A stretch of DNA of 64,000 nucleotides from Geminicoccaceae bacterium (GTDB taxonomy: Bacteria > Pseudomonadota > Alphaproteobacteria > Geminicoccales > Geminicoccaceae), in contig JACKIN010000010.1 of assembly GCA_020638495.1 (NCBI GenBank), positions 1-64,000 of the forward strand, given 5' to 3'. The position numbers and the translations under genes were made by a program. A model generated the notes under the pieces. That model did no database searches. It was not told the origin of the DNA and saw nothing but the letters and a program-made list of their open reading frames with translations. Of this stretch, positions 32,008-45,866 are shown piece by piece. Position 1 is the first letter of the stretch. Each line of letters opens with the position of its first letter.

Positions 32008-33564
32008 TCAGGGGCGAAAGCCGGCGAGGACGAGGGCCCGGCGGTAGCGCTCGCGGGTCGCCTCGACCTGGTGCGGGATGGCCCGGACGATGTCGTCGGC
32101 GCGGATGCCGGGCGCGTAGCCCTGGACGATGGCGACGGCGCGGGCGGCGCGCTCCATGTCGCCGGCGAGGGCGGCACAGGCGGCGACCAGGCGGTTGACC
32201 CAGAGGATGCCCGGCCGGTCGGCGAGGGCGCGGTCGATCCACCCGAGGGCGGACGGGTAGTCGGCGGCGACGAAGCCGGCGAGGCCCATGCCGACGAAGC
32301 TCAGGTGGCGCAGCGGGTCGAGGGGGCTGAGGCGGAGCGAGCGCTCGAAGTCGGCGATGCCGGCATCGGGATCGCCGGTGTAGCAGTGAAGATAGCCCGA
32401 GCGGTTCCAGGCCCAGCAGCAATTGGAGTCGATCTCGAGGCCGCGGTCGAGATGGCGGCGGGCGGCCAGGACCTCGCCCGCAGCGGATTCGGCGGTGGCG
32501 AGGAGGGTCAGGACCATGGAATCGGTCGGGTCGAGCGCGTAGCCGCGGCGGGCGAGGGTCAGTGCTGTAGCGCGGTGATCGGCGGGGCGGGAGGTCCAGT
32601 TGTAGACGACCTGCTGGCCGTGGCACCAGGAGAGCAGGGCATGGGCGAGGCCATAGTCGGGGTCGGCCGCGATTGCGGCCTCGAGCTCGGCCATGGCGCG
32701 GCGGCTGGCGGCGCGCTCCACCGCCCAGCAGTCGGGAATGGCTTTCAGCACGCGGTCGTAGGCGGCGAGCACGGCCGGCCGCTGGCGCTTCAGGCGGTCC
32801 GCCTCGGCGGCGTAGAGGGCCGGTGAGAGGGCACCGATGAGGGCCTCGGTGATGGCGTCCTGCAGCTCGAACGTGTCGCCCGCCTCGCTCTCGAAGCGGC
32901 CGGACCAGACCTCGATGCCGCTCGCCGCCTCGACCAGATGCGCGGTGACGCGCAGCCGCCCGGCGCCGGCCCGCAGGCTGCCGGTGACGAGGTAGCGCAC
33001 GCCGAGCCCGGCGCCGATGGCCCGCAGATCGTCGCTCACTGCGGCGGCCGAGGCGGCGGAGCCGCTGTTGACGACGAGATAGCTGCGAACGCGGCCGAGC
33101 CCGGCGGTCACCTCGTCCTGCAGCCCGGCGAGGAGGAAGCGGTAGGCGGGGTCGTCGGCCAGGTAGCGGAACGGCAGGACGGCGAGGCTCGGCCGGTCGG
33201 TCGGCACCTCGATGGCGATCGGCGGGGCGGCGGGGGATGCCGGGGTTCCATCGGCGTCGTCCCGGACCCCGGCGAGGAAGCGGAAGCCGCGGCCATGCAC
33301 GGTGGCGATCAGGCGCTGGGCGGTGCCGTCGTCGCCGATGGCGCGGCGGGCCGCCTTGATGCGGCTGGCGATGGTCGCCTCGGAGACGATGCGGCCCCGC
33401 CAGACGGCCTCGACCAGCTCGTCCCGGGTGACCAGCCGGCCGGGATTCGTGGCGAGGAAGAGGAGCAGCTCCAGGACCTGGGGCTCGACCGGCACGACCT
33501 CGCCGTCCCGGCGCAGCTCGAACGCGTCGGGGTCGATCGTGCAGCGGTCGAAGCGCAGCGCCAT
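32008..33564 (-). CDS. Winged-helix regulator with TolB-like and TPR domains
   Basis: A 518-residue protein. Residues 1-98 form an OmpR/CadC-type winged helix (MALRFDRCTIDPDAFELRRD to VHGRGFRFLAGV). About 120-265 is the TolB-like fold often fused in these regulators (PSLAVLPFRYLADDPAYRFL, GVRYLVTGSLRAGAGRLRV, EVWSGRFE). From about 270 to the end are TPR-type helical repeats (LARRGYALDPTDSMVLTLLA, HLDRGLEIDSNCCWAWNRSG). No receiver or transmembrane segment is seen. A GGGGAGGGTG site precedes the ATG at 33564, preferred over 33612. It is divergent from an OsmC gene across 144 bp and may control it; the signal is unknown. Confidence 0.87.
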   Translation of the reverse strand: MALRFDRCTIDPDAFELRRDGEVVPVEPQVLELLLFLATNPGRLVTRDELVEAVWRGRIVSEATIASRIKAARRAIGDDGTAQRLIATVHGRGFRFLAGVRDDADGTPASPAAPPIAIEVPTDRPSLAVLPFRYLADDPAYRFLLAGLQDEVTAGLGRVRSYLVVNSGSAASAAAVSDDLRAIGAGLGVRYLVTGSLRAGAGRLRVTAHLVEAASGIEVWSGRFESEAGDTFELQDAITEALIGALSPALYAAEADRLKRQRPAVLAAYDRVLKAIPDCWAVERAASRRAMAELEAAIAADPDYGLAHALLSWCHGQQVVYNWTSRPADHRATALTLARRGYALDPTDSMVLTLLATAESAAGEVLAARRHLDRGLEIDSNCCWAWNRSGYLHCYTGDPDAGIADFERSLRLSPLDPLRHLSFVGMGLAGFVAADYPSALGWIDRALADRPGILWVNRLVAACAALAGDMERAARAVAIVQGYAPGIRADDIVRAIPHQVEATRERYRRALVLAGFRP

Positions 33565-33708
33565 GCCACCCTCCCCGGCGCCGATTATCGAGGAAATCCG
33601 CAAGCTCTCCAAGAATTCTCCAGGCCGGCTTCAAGCACCGCCTCGGGCCTTCGCCTATTCAGGAGAGGCGCCGGCAATGCCGCCGGCGGAAGCTCGAGGG
33701 AGACGATC

Positions 33709-34299
33709 ATGGAGAGCAAGACGATGCCGACGATGGTGAACGGGCTGGACCAGGACGCCCTCTTCGACACGCTCGAGGCCGTGAAGAAGGACCCAAAGAT
33801 CGCGAAGTTCGTGTTCCGCGCCAAGAACCACTGGCAGACGGGCGGGGTCAACGAGACGGTGATCAAGGACTATTACGGTGTCGGCGAGGAGCATTGCCGG
33901 CCAGGCGGCTTCCATCTGGTCAACGACGAGCCGCCGGAGCTGCTCGGCACCGACAAGGCGCCCAACCCGGTCGAGTACGTGCTGCACGCCATGGCGGGCT
34001 GCATCACCACCTCGCTCATCGCCCACGCCACCGCGCGCGGCATCAGGATCGACGAGGTGGCGACGCAGTTCTCGGGCGATCTCGACGTGCAGGGCTTCCT
34101 CGGCCTCGATCCGAAGGTCAGGAACGGCTACCAGGCGGTGAAGGTGGAGCTCTTCGTCAAGGGCGACGCGGACGCGGCGACGCTCGAAGCGCTCGGCCAC
34201 TTCGCCAGGTCGCGCTCGCCGGTCTTCGACATCGTCACCAACGGCGTGCCGGTCAGCCTCGAGGTGACGGCCGAGCCGTCCGCCGCCGCCGCGGCGTGA
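33709..34299 (+). CDS. OsmC family protein
   Basis: A 196-residue OsmC/Ohr-fold protein from MESKTMPTMVNGLDQD. The core has APNPVEYVLHAMAGCITTSLIAHATARGI near residue 84 with the conserved cysteine, then DLDVQGFLGLDPKVRNGYQ and the terminal SRSPVFDIVTNGVPVSLEV. Only one of the two OsmC peroxidatic cysteines is clear, so it belongs to the wider family, not classical Ohr. Such proteins detoxify organic hydroperoxides or have unknown roles. GAGGGAGA upstream of the ATG at 33709 sets the start; the long upstream frame is antisense to the regulator. Confidence 0.85.
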   Translation: MESKTMPTMVNGLDQDALFDTLEAVKKDPKIAKFVFRAKNHWQTGGVNETVIKDYYGVGEEHCRPGGFHLVNDEPPELLGTDKAPNPVEYVLHAMAGCITTSLIAHATARGIRIDEVATQFSGDLDVQGFLGLDPKVRNGYQAVKVELFVKGDADAATLEALGHFARSRSPVFDIVTNGVPVSLEVTAEPSAAAAA

Positions 34300-34354
34300 G
34301 CCCGCCGCTCGGGCATGGGGGCCGCTCCGGCGACGGGGCGGCCCCGTTGCTGCT

Positions 34355-34996
34355 TCATGCGCCGGCGTCGACCTCCGGCGTCGGGTGGAAGAAGCTCTGC
34401 TGCTGCATGGCCGCCTGCGCGAACGGGCCCCAGGCGGCGATGACGTGGCCTTGCGGCACACGGAGATGCCGGGCGGGGCCAGCGCCCTTGAGGACGCCGC
34501 CGCGAAGGTCGGGATCGGGCTCGGCGAAGGAGGCGCCGGCACCGAGCTCGCAATCCTCGACGATCACCGGGCCCAGGACCTGGCTGCCCGAGCCGAGCGA
34601 CGCCCGGCCGCGGATGACGGCGCCGTAGCGGTAGCGGCCGTGGTCGCCGATGGTGATCGGGGCACCCGCCTGGTCGGCATCGAGGACGAGGCCGCCCTCG
34701 CCGAACTGGTTGCCTTGGCCAATCTCGATCCGCCCGCCCGCTCGCGCACGGAGCATGCAGGTCGAGAAGAACTGGTTGCCGTCGCCGATGGTCACGGTGC
34801 TCCGTGCGTCGGCGCCGATCTCGACGGCGGCGTGGAACACGTTGCCCTGGCCGATCCGCGCGTCGCGGCCGATCAACAGCGAGCCGGGATCGAGCACGAT
34901 GTTGCGACCGGCGATGCGCTCCACGACCTCACGCACCGTGAGGAAGCCCAGGGACCGGCGTGCTTCATCCAGCTCGGAACGGGCGTCGGCCGGCAT
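34355..34996 (-). CDS. Left-handed beta-helix (hexapeptide) protein in the ada operon
   Basis: A 213-residue protein. After a helical N-terminus (about 1-30) come repeated hexapeptide-like turns: ILIGRDARIGQGN-like steps from residue 36 on (IGADARSTVTIGDGN, GGRIEIGQGNQFG, APITIGDHGRYRYG, SLGSGSQVLGPVIV). This is the fold of bacterial acyltransferases and gamma-carbonic anhydrases, but no catalytic His triad is obvious. It resembles dynactin-p25/p27-like hexapeptide proteins. It starts in a one-base overlap (TGATG) with the 2OG oxygenase, so it is the third gene of the ada operon. The function is unknown. Confidence 0.72.
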   Translation of the reverse strand: MPADARSELDEARRSLGFLTVREVVERIAGRNIVLDPGSLLIGRDARIGQGNVFHAAVEIGADARSTVTIGDGNQFFSTCMLRARAGGRIEIGQGNQFGEGGLVLDADQAGAPITIGDHGRYRYGAVIRGRASLGSGSQVLGPVIVEDCELGAGASFAEPDPDLRGGVLKGAGPARHLRVPQGHVIAAWGPFAQAAMQQQSFFHPTPEVDAGA

Positions 34997-35685
34997 CAGG
35001 CGGCGTCGTGGAAGATGATGCCCAGCGTCATGCGCTCGCCTCTGTGGATGCGGCTGACGCCGTGGCGCTGGCGCACGCGGTGAGCGCCCCGGCTGCCCTG
35101 GCGCGGGCGCTGGTCGACGGCGAAGACGACGCCGCGGCCGCGGGCCATGGGCACCACCTCGGCGCGCGACTGCCGACGCGGGCGCTGCTCGACCAGCACC
35201 AGCTCGCCGCCGGTGAAGGTGGCGGGATCGGAGAGGAGAATGACGACCTGCAGCGGGAAGCAGGCGGGGCCATAGACGTCCTGATGGAGGCAGTTGTAGT
35301 CGCCGGCGACGTACTTGAGCACGAGCGGGGTCGGCCTGGTCTGGCCATGGCTGCGGCAGAGTTCGCGGAGCGCGGCGTGGTCGGGCGGGAAGCGCCGGGC
35401 GGAACCGAGGCGCTCCTCCCAGCGGTCGGCGATGGCAGCCAGCGGCGGGTAGAGGCCGGCGCGCAGGCGCTGGACCGGCTCGGGCAAGGGGTCGGCGAAA
35501 TACTTGTACTCGCCCTGGCCGAAGCCGTGGCGCTGCATGCGGACATGGCTGCGCCAGGGCCGGTCCTCGGGGTAGAGGGCTTCGAGCTCCCGCATCTCGG
35601 CGTCGGTGACGAGCGGGCCGAGATCGGCCCAGCCATTCGCGTCGAGGTCACCCGCGACACGCTGCCAGTCGATCACGCCGCTCAC
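34996..35685 (-). CDS. 2OG-Fe(II) oxygenase co-encoded with Ada (COG3826-like, not AlkB)
   Basis: A 229-residue non-haem iron oxygenase. The facial triad is visible: HxD in NCLHQDVYG near residue 134 and the distal His in HGVSRIHRGERMTLGIIFH near 213. The Arg of GERMTLG is the likely 2-oxoglutarate anchor. The AlkB-type RxxxxxR nucleotide-recognition motif was not seen; the layout resembles the uncharacterised COG3826 oxygenases. It overlaps ada by 4 bp (ATGA) and the beta-helix gene by 1 bp. The position suggests a role in alkylation damage; that is inference. Confidence 0.82.
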   Translation of the reverse strand: MSGVIDWQRVAGDLDANGWADLGPLVTDAEMRELEALYPEDRPWRSHVRMQRHGFGQGEYKYFADPLPEPVQRLRAGLYPPLAAIADRWEERLGSARRFPPDHAALRELCRSHGQTRPTPLVLKYVAGDYNCLHQDVYGPACFPLQVVILLSDPATFTGGELVLVEQRPRRQSRAEVVPMARGRGVVFAVDQRPRQGSRGAHRVRQRHGVSRIHRGERMTLGIIFHDAA

Positions 35686-36755
35686 TTGCCGGCTCCCTCG
35701 CGGCGCAGGAGCTCTCCCTTGCGCGCGCTGCCCCAGCGATAGCCGCCGAGCCCGCCGGCGGCCGGCACCACGCGGTGGCAGGGGGTGAGGACGGCGACCG
35801 GGTTGGCAGCACAGGCGCGGGCGACAGCACGGGCGGCGGTCGGCTGGCCGATCTCCCTGGCGACGGCGCCATAGCTGCGGGTCTCGCCGGTGGGGATGGC
35901 GCGGAGCGCCGCCCAGACGCGCTGCTCGAAGAGCGTGCCCTGGATGTCGAGCGGCAGCTCGAGGGCAGCTTCCGGCTGCTCGATCCGGCCGATCACCGAC
36001 CGGGCCAGCTCGCTGAAGGCCGGATCGGCCGGGAGGTGGCGGGCTCTCGGGAAGAGGGCGTGAAGCTCGGCTTCGAGCGCCCGCGCGTCCTCGCCGAAGC
36101 GGACGGCGCAGATGCCGCGCTCGGTCGCCGCCACGAGGACGAGGCCGAGGCTGCTCTCGGCGATGGCGGAGCGGATCACCTCGCCCTCGCCACCCCGGCG
36201 GAAGGTCCTGGGTGCCATGCCGAGCCGCTCCTTCGCCCCGTCGTAGAAGCGCGAGGCCGAATCATAGCCGGCATCGTAGATCGCCCGGGTGACGCCGCCG
36301 CTGTCGCGCAGCGTGGCCGTGGCGCGGCGCTCGCGGACCTGCCCGGCATAGGCCTTGGGCGTGACGCCGGTGACCGCGCGGAAGGTCCGGTGGAAGTGAT
36401 AGGGGCTGAGCCCGGCCGCCTCGGCGAGGGTTGCGAGCGACGGCGGGGTCTCGGCCGCCTCGATCGTCCGGCAGGCCGCCTCGATGGCCAGCGTCCGCGC
36501 CTGCTGAAGCGAGAGCTCGGTCGGCCGGCAGCGCTTGCAGGGTCGAAAGCCGGCGGCCTCGGCCTCGCGGGCGAGATCGAAGAAGAGGATGTTCTCGGGC
36601 CTGGCCCGGCGGCTCGGGCAGCTCGGCCGGCAATAGACGCCGGTCGTCCGGACGGCGAAGACGAAGGCGCCGTCGGCCTCGGCATCGCGCTCGGCGACGG
36701 CCCGCCATTTCCAGCCGGGGCCGGTGGCGGGTGCATCGGCGGGGGCGGTGAGCAT
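35682..36755 (-). CDS. ada: Bifunctional Ada regulator / O6-methylguanine-DNA methyltransferase
   Basis: A 357-residue protein with three parts. The N-terminal Zn domain has four cysteines (VYCRPSCPSR and FRPCKRCRP); the first accepts methyl from DNA phosphotriesters and turns the protein into an activator. An AraC-type helix-turn-helix follows (LATLAEAAGLSPYHFHRTFRAVTGVTPKAYAG, about 108-140). The C-terminal methyltransferase has the active-site Cys in PCHRVV near residue 327 and GGYRWG. The ATG at 36755 follows GGAGGAGAAG. It heads an operon with a 2OG oxygenase and a beta-helix protein and probably activates itself. Confidence 0.95.
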   Translation of the reverse strand: MLTAPADAPATGPGWKWRAVAERDAEADGAFVFAVRTTGVYCRPSCPSRRARPENILFFDLAREAEAAGFRPCKRCRPTELSLQQARTLAIEAACRTIEAAETPPSLATLAEAAGLSPYHFHRTFRAVTGVTPKAYAGQVRERRATATLRDSGGVTRAIYDAGYDSASRFYDGAKERLGMAPRTFRRGGEGEVIRSAIAESSLGLVLVAATERGICAVRFGEDARALEAELHALFPRARHLPADPAFSELARSVIGRIEQPEAALELPLDIQGTLFEQRVWAALRAIPTGETRSYGAVAREIGQPTAARAVARACAANPVAVLTPCHRVVPAAGGLGGYRWGSARKGELLRREGAGK

Positions 36756-36806
36756 GGGCTTCTCCTCCAAACGTTGCGCCGTTGGCGCGTCGGGTCCGGG
36801 AGAATG

Positions 36807-36813
36807 GCGCTTT
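36807..36813 (-). promoter_or_regulatory. Possible Ada box upstream of ada
   Basis: On the minus strand AAAGCGC lies 52 bp upstream of the ada start, within GTGCGAAAGCGCCATTC. It matches seven of eight bases of the E. coli Ada box AAAGCGCA. The distance suits an activator site next to a -35 element. A seven-base match is weak on its own. Confidence 0.35.
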
Positions 36814-36852
36814 CGCACGGGTCGCCCCATCCGATTCTTGCGGCCGAAAAGC

Positions 36853-38985
36853 CTATTCGGCCGGCCGGGCCACGAGGAGCATGGCGGTGCGGGCGTCGAC
36901 GCCGATCTCGTAGCCCGGGGCGAAGAGCTCGTCGTCGACGGCGTCGTCGTCCCGCGCGGTGTCGATCAGGACCTGCCAGTGCAGGCCGTCGCCTGCCGCC
37001 GGCAGATGCTGGTCGGCCGGCTCGTGCGAGGCGTTGAGGATCAGGAGGAAGGTGTCGTCGGTCTCCTTCTCGCCACGCTCGGTCAGGTGCGTCAGCCCGG
37101 CCTCGCCGCTGAGCAGGATGGTGAGCATCTTGCGGCCGCCATTGGTCCAGTCGCCCTCCGCCATCTCGCCGCCATCGGCGCGCAGCCAGGTGACGTCCTT
37201 GACCTCGGTGCCGGGGATGAGGGCGCTGTGGAAGAACCGTGCGCGGTGGAAGACGATGTGGTCGCGGCGCAGGTGGATCAGCCGGCGGGTGAACGCCAGC
37301 AGGCTCTGGCCGTCCTCGTCCAGGTTCCAGTCGATCCAGCCGATCTCGTTGTCGTGGCAGTAGGCGTTGTTGTTGCCGCCCTGGGTGCGGCCGAACTCGT
37401 CGCCGGCCACCAGCATCGGGACACCCTGCGACAGGAGGAGCGTGGTCAGGAAGTTGCGCATCTGGCGGCGGCGCAGCGCCTGGATCCCGGGATCATCGGT
37501 CGGGCCCTCGACGCCGCAGTTCCAGCTGTTGTTGTTGTCGGTGCCGTCCCGGTTGTCCTCCCCGTTGGCCTCGTTGTGCTTCTGGTCGTAGCTGACGAGA
37601 TCGCGCAGCGTGAAGCCGTCATGGGCGGTGATGAAGTTGATGCTGGCCCAGGGCTGGCGGCCCCTGTGGTCGAAGATGTCGGCGGAGCCGGAGAGGCGGG
37701 AGGCGAGGTCTGGCAACTGGCCCGCGTCGCCCTTCCAGAACTTGCGCACGGTGTCCCTGTACTGGTCGTTCCACTCGGCCCAGCCGGGCGGGAAGTTGCC
37801 GACCTGGTAGCCGCCCATCCCGGTATCCCAGGGCTCGGCGATCATCTTGGCCTTGGTGAGCGCCGGATCCTGCGCCACCACGTCGAGGAAGCTCGCATGC
37901 TCGTCGTAGGAGCCTTCGACCCTGGCGAGCGTCGAGGCGAGGTCGAAGCGGAAGCCGTCGACCCGCATCTCCTCGACCCAGTAGCGGAGCGAGTCCGTCA
38001 CCATGCGCAGCACGTAGGGATGGCGCAGCTCGAGGGCGTTGCCGGTGCCGGTGAAGTCGTTGTAGTAGCGGGGGTCCTCGGTCAGGTAATAGTAGGACCG
38101 GTTGTCGATGCCGCGGAACGACAAAGTGGGGCCGAGGTGGTTGCCCTCGGCGGTGTGGTTGTAGACGACGTCGAGGATGACCTCGATGCCGGCGTCGTGC
38201 ATCACGTGGACGAAGGTCTTGACCTCGCCGATGCCGCCCTTGCCGAGATAGGCGGGATGCGGGGTGAAGAATCCCAGCGTGTTGTAGCCCCAGTAATTGT
38301 TCAGGCCACGCTCGATCAGGTGGCGGTCATTGGCGAAGGCGTGCACCGGCAGGAGCTCGACCGCGGTGACGCCGAGATCGCGCAGGTACTCGACGACCGG
38401 CGCCGACGACAGGCCGCCGAAGGTGCCGCGCAGCTCCTCCGCCACCTCGGGGTGGCGCATGGTGAAGCCCTTGACGTGCATCTCGTAGATGATGGTCTCG
38501 TGCCAGGGCCGCTGGGTCAGCCGGTCGCGGCCCCAGGTGAAGGCCGGATCGATCACCATGCATTTCGGCATGAAGGGGGCGCTGTCGCGGGTGTCGAAGG
38601 AGAGGTCGGCCTCGGGATGGCCGATGGTGTAGCCGTAGACCGCGTCGTCCCACTCGATCGTGCCGTGGGCCGCCTTGGCGTAGGGGTCGAGGAGCAGCTT
38701 GTGGTGATTGAAGCGATGCCCGGCCGCCGGGTCGTAGGGGCCGTGGACGCGGTAGCCGTAGAGCTGGCCGGGGCGGACGTCGGGCAGGTAGCCGTGCCAG
38801 ATCTCGTGGGTGAACTCGGGCAACGCCACCCTCGCCAGCTCGCGCTTGCCGTCGTCGTCGAAGAGGCAGAGCTCGACCTTCTCGGCATGGGCCGAGAAGA
38901 GGGTGAAGTTGGTGCCGGAACCGTCCCAGGTGGCTCCAAGAGGATAGGGCAGGCCCGGCCAGACCCGATATTCGTTTTCGCTCAA
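36853..38985 (-). CDS. glgX: Glycogen debranching enzyme GlgX
   Basis: A 710-residue GH13 isoamylase-type enzyme that removes alpha-1,6 branches left after phosphorolysis. An N-terminal CBM48 (GTNFTLFSAHAEKVELCLFDDDG) is followed by the barrel. Catalytic residues are the Asp of VDGFRFDLAST (nucleophile), the Glu of AKMIAEPWDTG (acid/base) and the Asp of ITAHDGFTLRDL. The start is probably the TTG at 38985 (LSENEYRVWPGLPYPLG), with GGGAG eight bases upstream; a TTG at 39012 is the alternative. It is not clustered with the glgE-treS-glgB genes 12 kb away but belongs to the same glucan metabolism. Confidence 0.94.
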   Translation of the reverse strand: MSENEYRVWPGLPYPLGATWDGSGTNFTLFSAHAEKVELCLFDDDGKRELARVALPEFTHEIWHGYLPDVRPGQLYGYRVHGPYDPAAGHRFNHHKLLLDPYAKAAHGTIEWDDAVYGYTIGHPEADLSFDTRDSAPFMPKCMVIDPAFTWGRDRLTQRPWHETIIYEMHVKGFTMRHPEVAEELRGTFGGLSSAPVVEYLRDLGVTAVELLPVHAFANDRHLIERGLNNYWGYNTLGFFTPHPAYLGKGGIGEVKTFVHVMHDAGIEVILDVVYNHTAEGNHLGPTLSFRGIDNRSYYYLTEDPRYYNDFTGTGNALELRHPYVLRMVTDSLRYWVEEMRVDGFRFDLASTLARVEGSYDEHASFLDVVAQDPALTKAKMIAEPWDTGMGGYQVGNFPPGWAEWNDQYRDTVRKFWKGDAGQLPDLASRLSGSADIFDHRGRQPWASINFITAHDGFTLRDLVSYDQKHNEANGEDNRDGTDNNNSWNCGVEGPTDDPGIQALRRRQMRNFLTTLLLSQGVPMLVAGDEFGRTQGGNNNAYCHDNEIGWIDWNLDEDGQSLLAFTRRLIHLRRDHIVFHRARFFHSALIPGTEVKDVTWLRADGGEMAEGDWTNGGRKMLTILLSGEAGLTHLTERGEKETDDTFLLILNASHEPADQHLPAAGDGLHWQVLIDTARDDDAVDDELFAPGYEIGVDARTAMLLVARPAE

Positions 38986-39076
38986 TCTCAAAACTCCCGC
39001 TGCGATCGACAACGCGCATCGTTCGCATGCGCCGGGAGGGCGGTTCCGTCAAGGCGGCAAGGCGCCCGAAAGGCTG

Positions 39077-39598
39077 TCAGCGCGGCGCCGGCACCGGCGG
39101 CTCGATCTCCGGGGCGGGCTCGAAGGCGGCATAGTAGAGATGCGCGCCGAAGCGGCCGCGGGCGTGGAGCTGGTCGGCCCAGGTCGGGCTGACGTAGTCC
39201 GCATGGTAGAAGGTGGCGCCGGCAGTGAGGTCCGGCAGGGCGGCGGAATAGGCGGTCAGCGCGGCGAGGGCGCTGTCCGTCCAGGCGTTCTCGTCGATCG
39301 GGCCCTCGATCACGACCTTGTCGGAGAGCCCGTCCGCGGTCCAGGAGAACTGGGCCGGCTCCCAGACGACATCGCAGACGGTGTCGGCATGCTCCCTCGA
39401 GGCGACCCGGTTGACCACGACCTGGGCGACGGCGAGCTTGTCGGCGAAATTGCTGCCGCGCGCCTCGAACCAGACGGTCTGGGCGAGGCAGGCGAGCTCC
39501 TGCTCGTAGGGCGTGCGGTCGATGGTCGGGTCCTGCTCGATGCCGAAGAAGGCGAGGAACAGGGTCTGCAGCACGGCTTTGGCGGGGGCGGTGATCAT
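39077..39598 (-). CDS. Cell wall hydrolase (SleB/Hydrolase_2 family)
   Basis: A 173-residue protein from MITAPAKAVLQTLFLAFF. The Hydrolase_2 domain is seen as LACLAQTVWFEARGSNFADKLAVAQVVVNRV near residue 36 (catalytic Glu in FEARG), then TVCDVVWEPAQFSWTADG and GATFYHADYVSPTW. Family members cut peptidoglycan glycan strands (SleB in spore germination, CwlJ-like in Gram-negatives). The N-terminal hydrophobic segment may be a signal anchor. A longer frame to 39706 was rejected because GGGAG immediately precedes the ATG at 39598. Confidence 0.87.
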   Translation of the reverse strand: MITAPAKAVLQTLFLAFFGIEQDPTIDRTPYEQELACLAQTVWFEARGSNFADKLAVAQVVVNRVASREHADTVCDVVWEPAQFSWTADGLSDKVVIEGPIDENAWTDSALAALTAYSAALPDLTAGATFYHADYVSPTWADQLHARGRFGAHLYYAAFEPAPEIEPPVPAPR

Positions 39599-39774
39599 CT
39601 CCCGGTCTCCGTCTAAGCACCCGATGCAAGTCAGCGACGGGCAGCCTGATCGTCCGGGATCACCGTGCCGTCTCGTGCTCCTGCTGTTTTGGTGAACATG
39701 AAGCAAAGCACAGTATCAGACGCCTCGCCATTAAGGATTCATCAACCCTGTTCTCCGCCTGAGCAACGCGAAAC

Positions 39775-39796
39775 GGCGGGGGCCCTGGCCCCCGCC
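39775..39796. terminator. Terminator of the glycerol operon
   Basis: A perfect 10-bp inverted repeat, GGCGGGGGCC with loop CT, lies 30 bp beyond the glpV stop. On the minus strand the stem is followed by GTTTCG. It closes the eight-gene glp operon. The 176 bp from here to the SleB-like gene hold no other feature I can support. Confidence 0.7.
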
Positions 39797-39825
39797 GCTC
39801 CGTCATCCGGCAGTGAATGGACGGC

Positions 39826-41580
<1,755 letters not shown>

Positions 41581-41676
41581 GAACTGCACCTCCCTGGATG
41601 CGCCCCCCTCCTCGACCGTTGCCGGTCGCCGCGACCGGGGGACCTGGTGTCGCGACAGATGAAAATCGGCAGTGCG

Positions 41677-41958
41677 TCAGCCCCAGCGCATCTCCAGCGT
41701 GAACCAGACGAAGGCCGCGATCGAGCCGTACCAGAGCGGCAGCTCGGTGAAGCCGAGCCAGCCGAGATGGATGAAGGCAGCGCCCAGGAGGCCGATGAAG
41801 AGGCGGTCGCCCCTGGTCGTCGCCATGGGCAGCAGGCCCTTGCGCTCGACGGTCGGCCAGGCGAGCTCGAGCGCGGTCATGAAGAGGAGCATGACGCCGA
41901 CGGCGGCGAAGAAGGCCGCCGTGGGCAGGGTCCAGTTCATCCACTCGAGGGCGGGCAT
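41677..41958 (-). CDS. glpU: GlpU, DUF2160 small membrane protein of the glycerol transporter
   Basis: A 93-residue protein with about three hydrophobic segments (TAAFFAAVGVMLLFMTALELAW, RLFIGLLGAAFIHLGWLGF, LWYGSIAAFVWFTLEMRWG). DUF2160 proteins occur almost only between glpQ and glpV in glycerol ABC operons, as here, and are named glpU in Rhizobium leguminosarum. The role is unknown; a transporter accessory subunit is likely. It starts 12 bp downstream of glpQ. Confidence 0.88.
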   Translation of the reverse strand: MPALEWMNWTLPTAAFFAAVGVMLLFMTALELAWPTVERKGLLPMATTRGDRLFIGLLGAAFIHLGWLGFTELPLWYGSIAAFVWFTLEMRWG

Positions 41959-41970
41959 GCCGATGTCTCC

Positions 41971-43640
<1,670 letters not shown>

Positions 43641-43663
43641 GGTTTCTCCCTGCCCTTCCCGCC

Positions 43664-44752
<1,089 letters not shown>

Positions 44753-44765
44753 GCGCCGCCGCCCC

Positions 44766-45862
<1,097 letters not shown>

Positions 45863-45866
<4 letters not shown>

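Noticed and set aside
36724..39192. Plus-strand open frame of 822 codons antisense to glgX
   Set aside because: An antisense shadow; GlgX is complete on the other strand.
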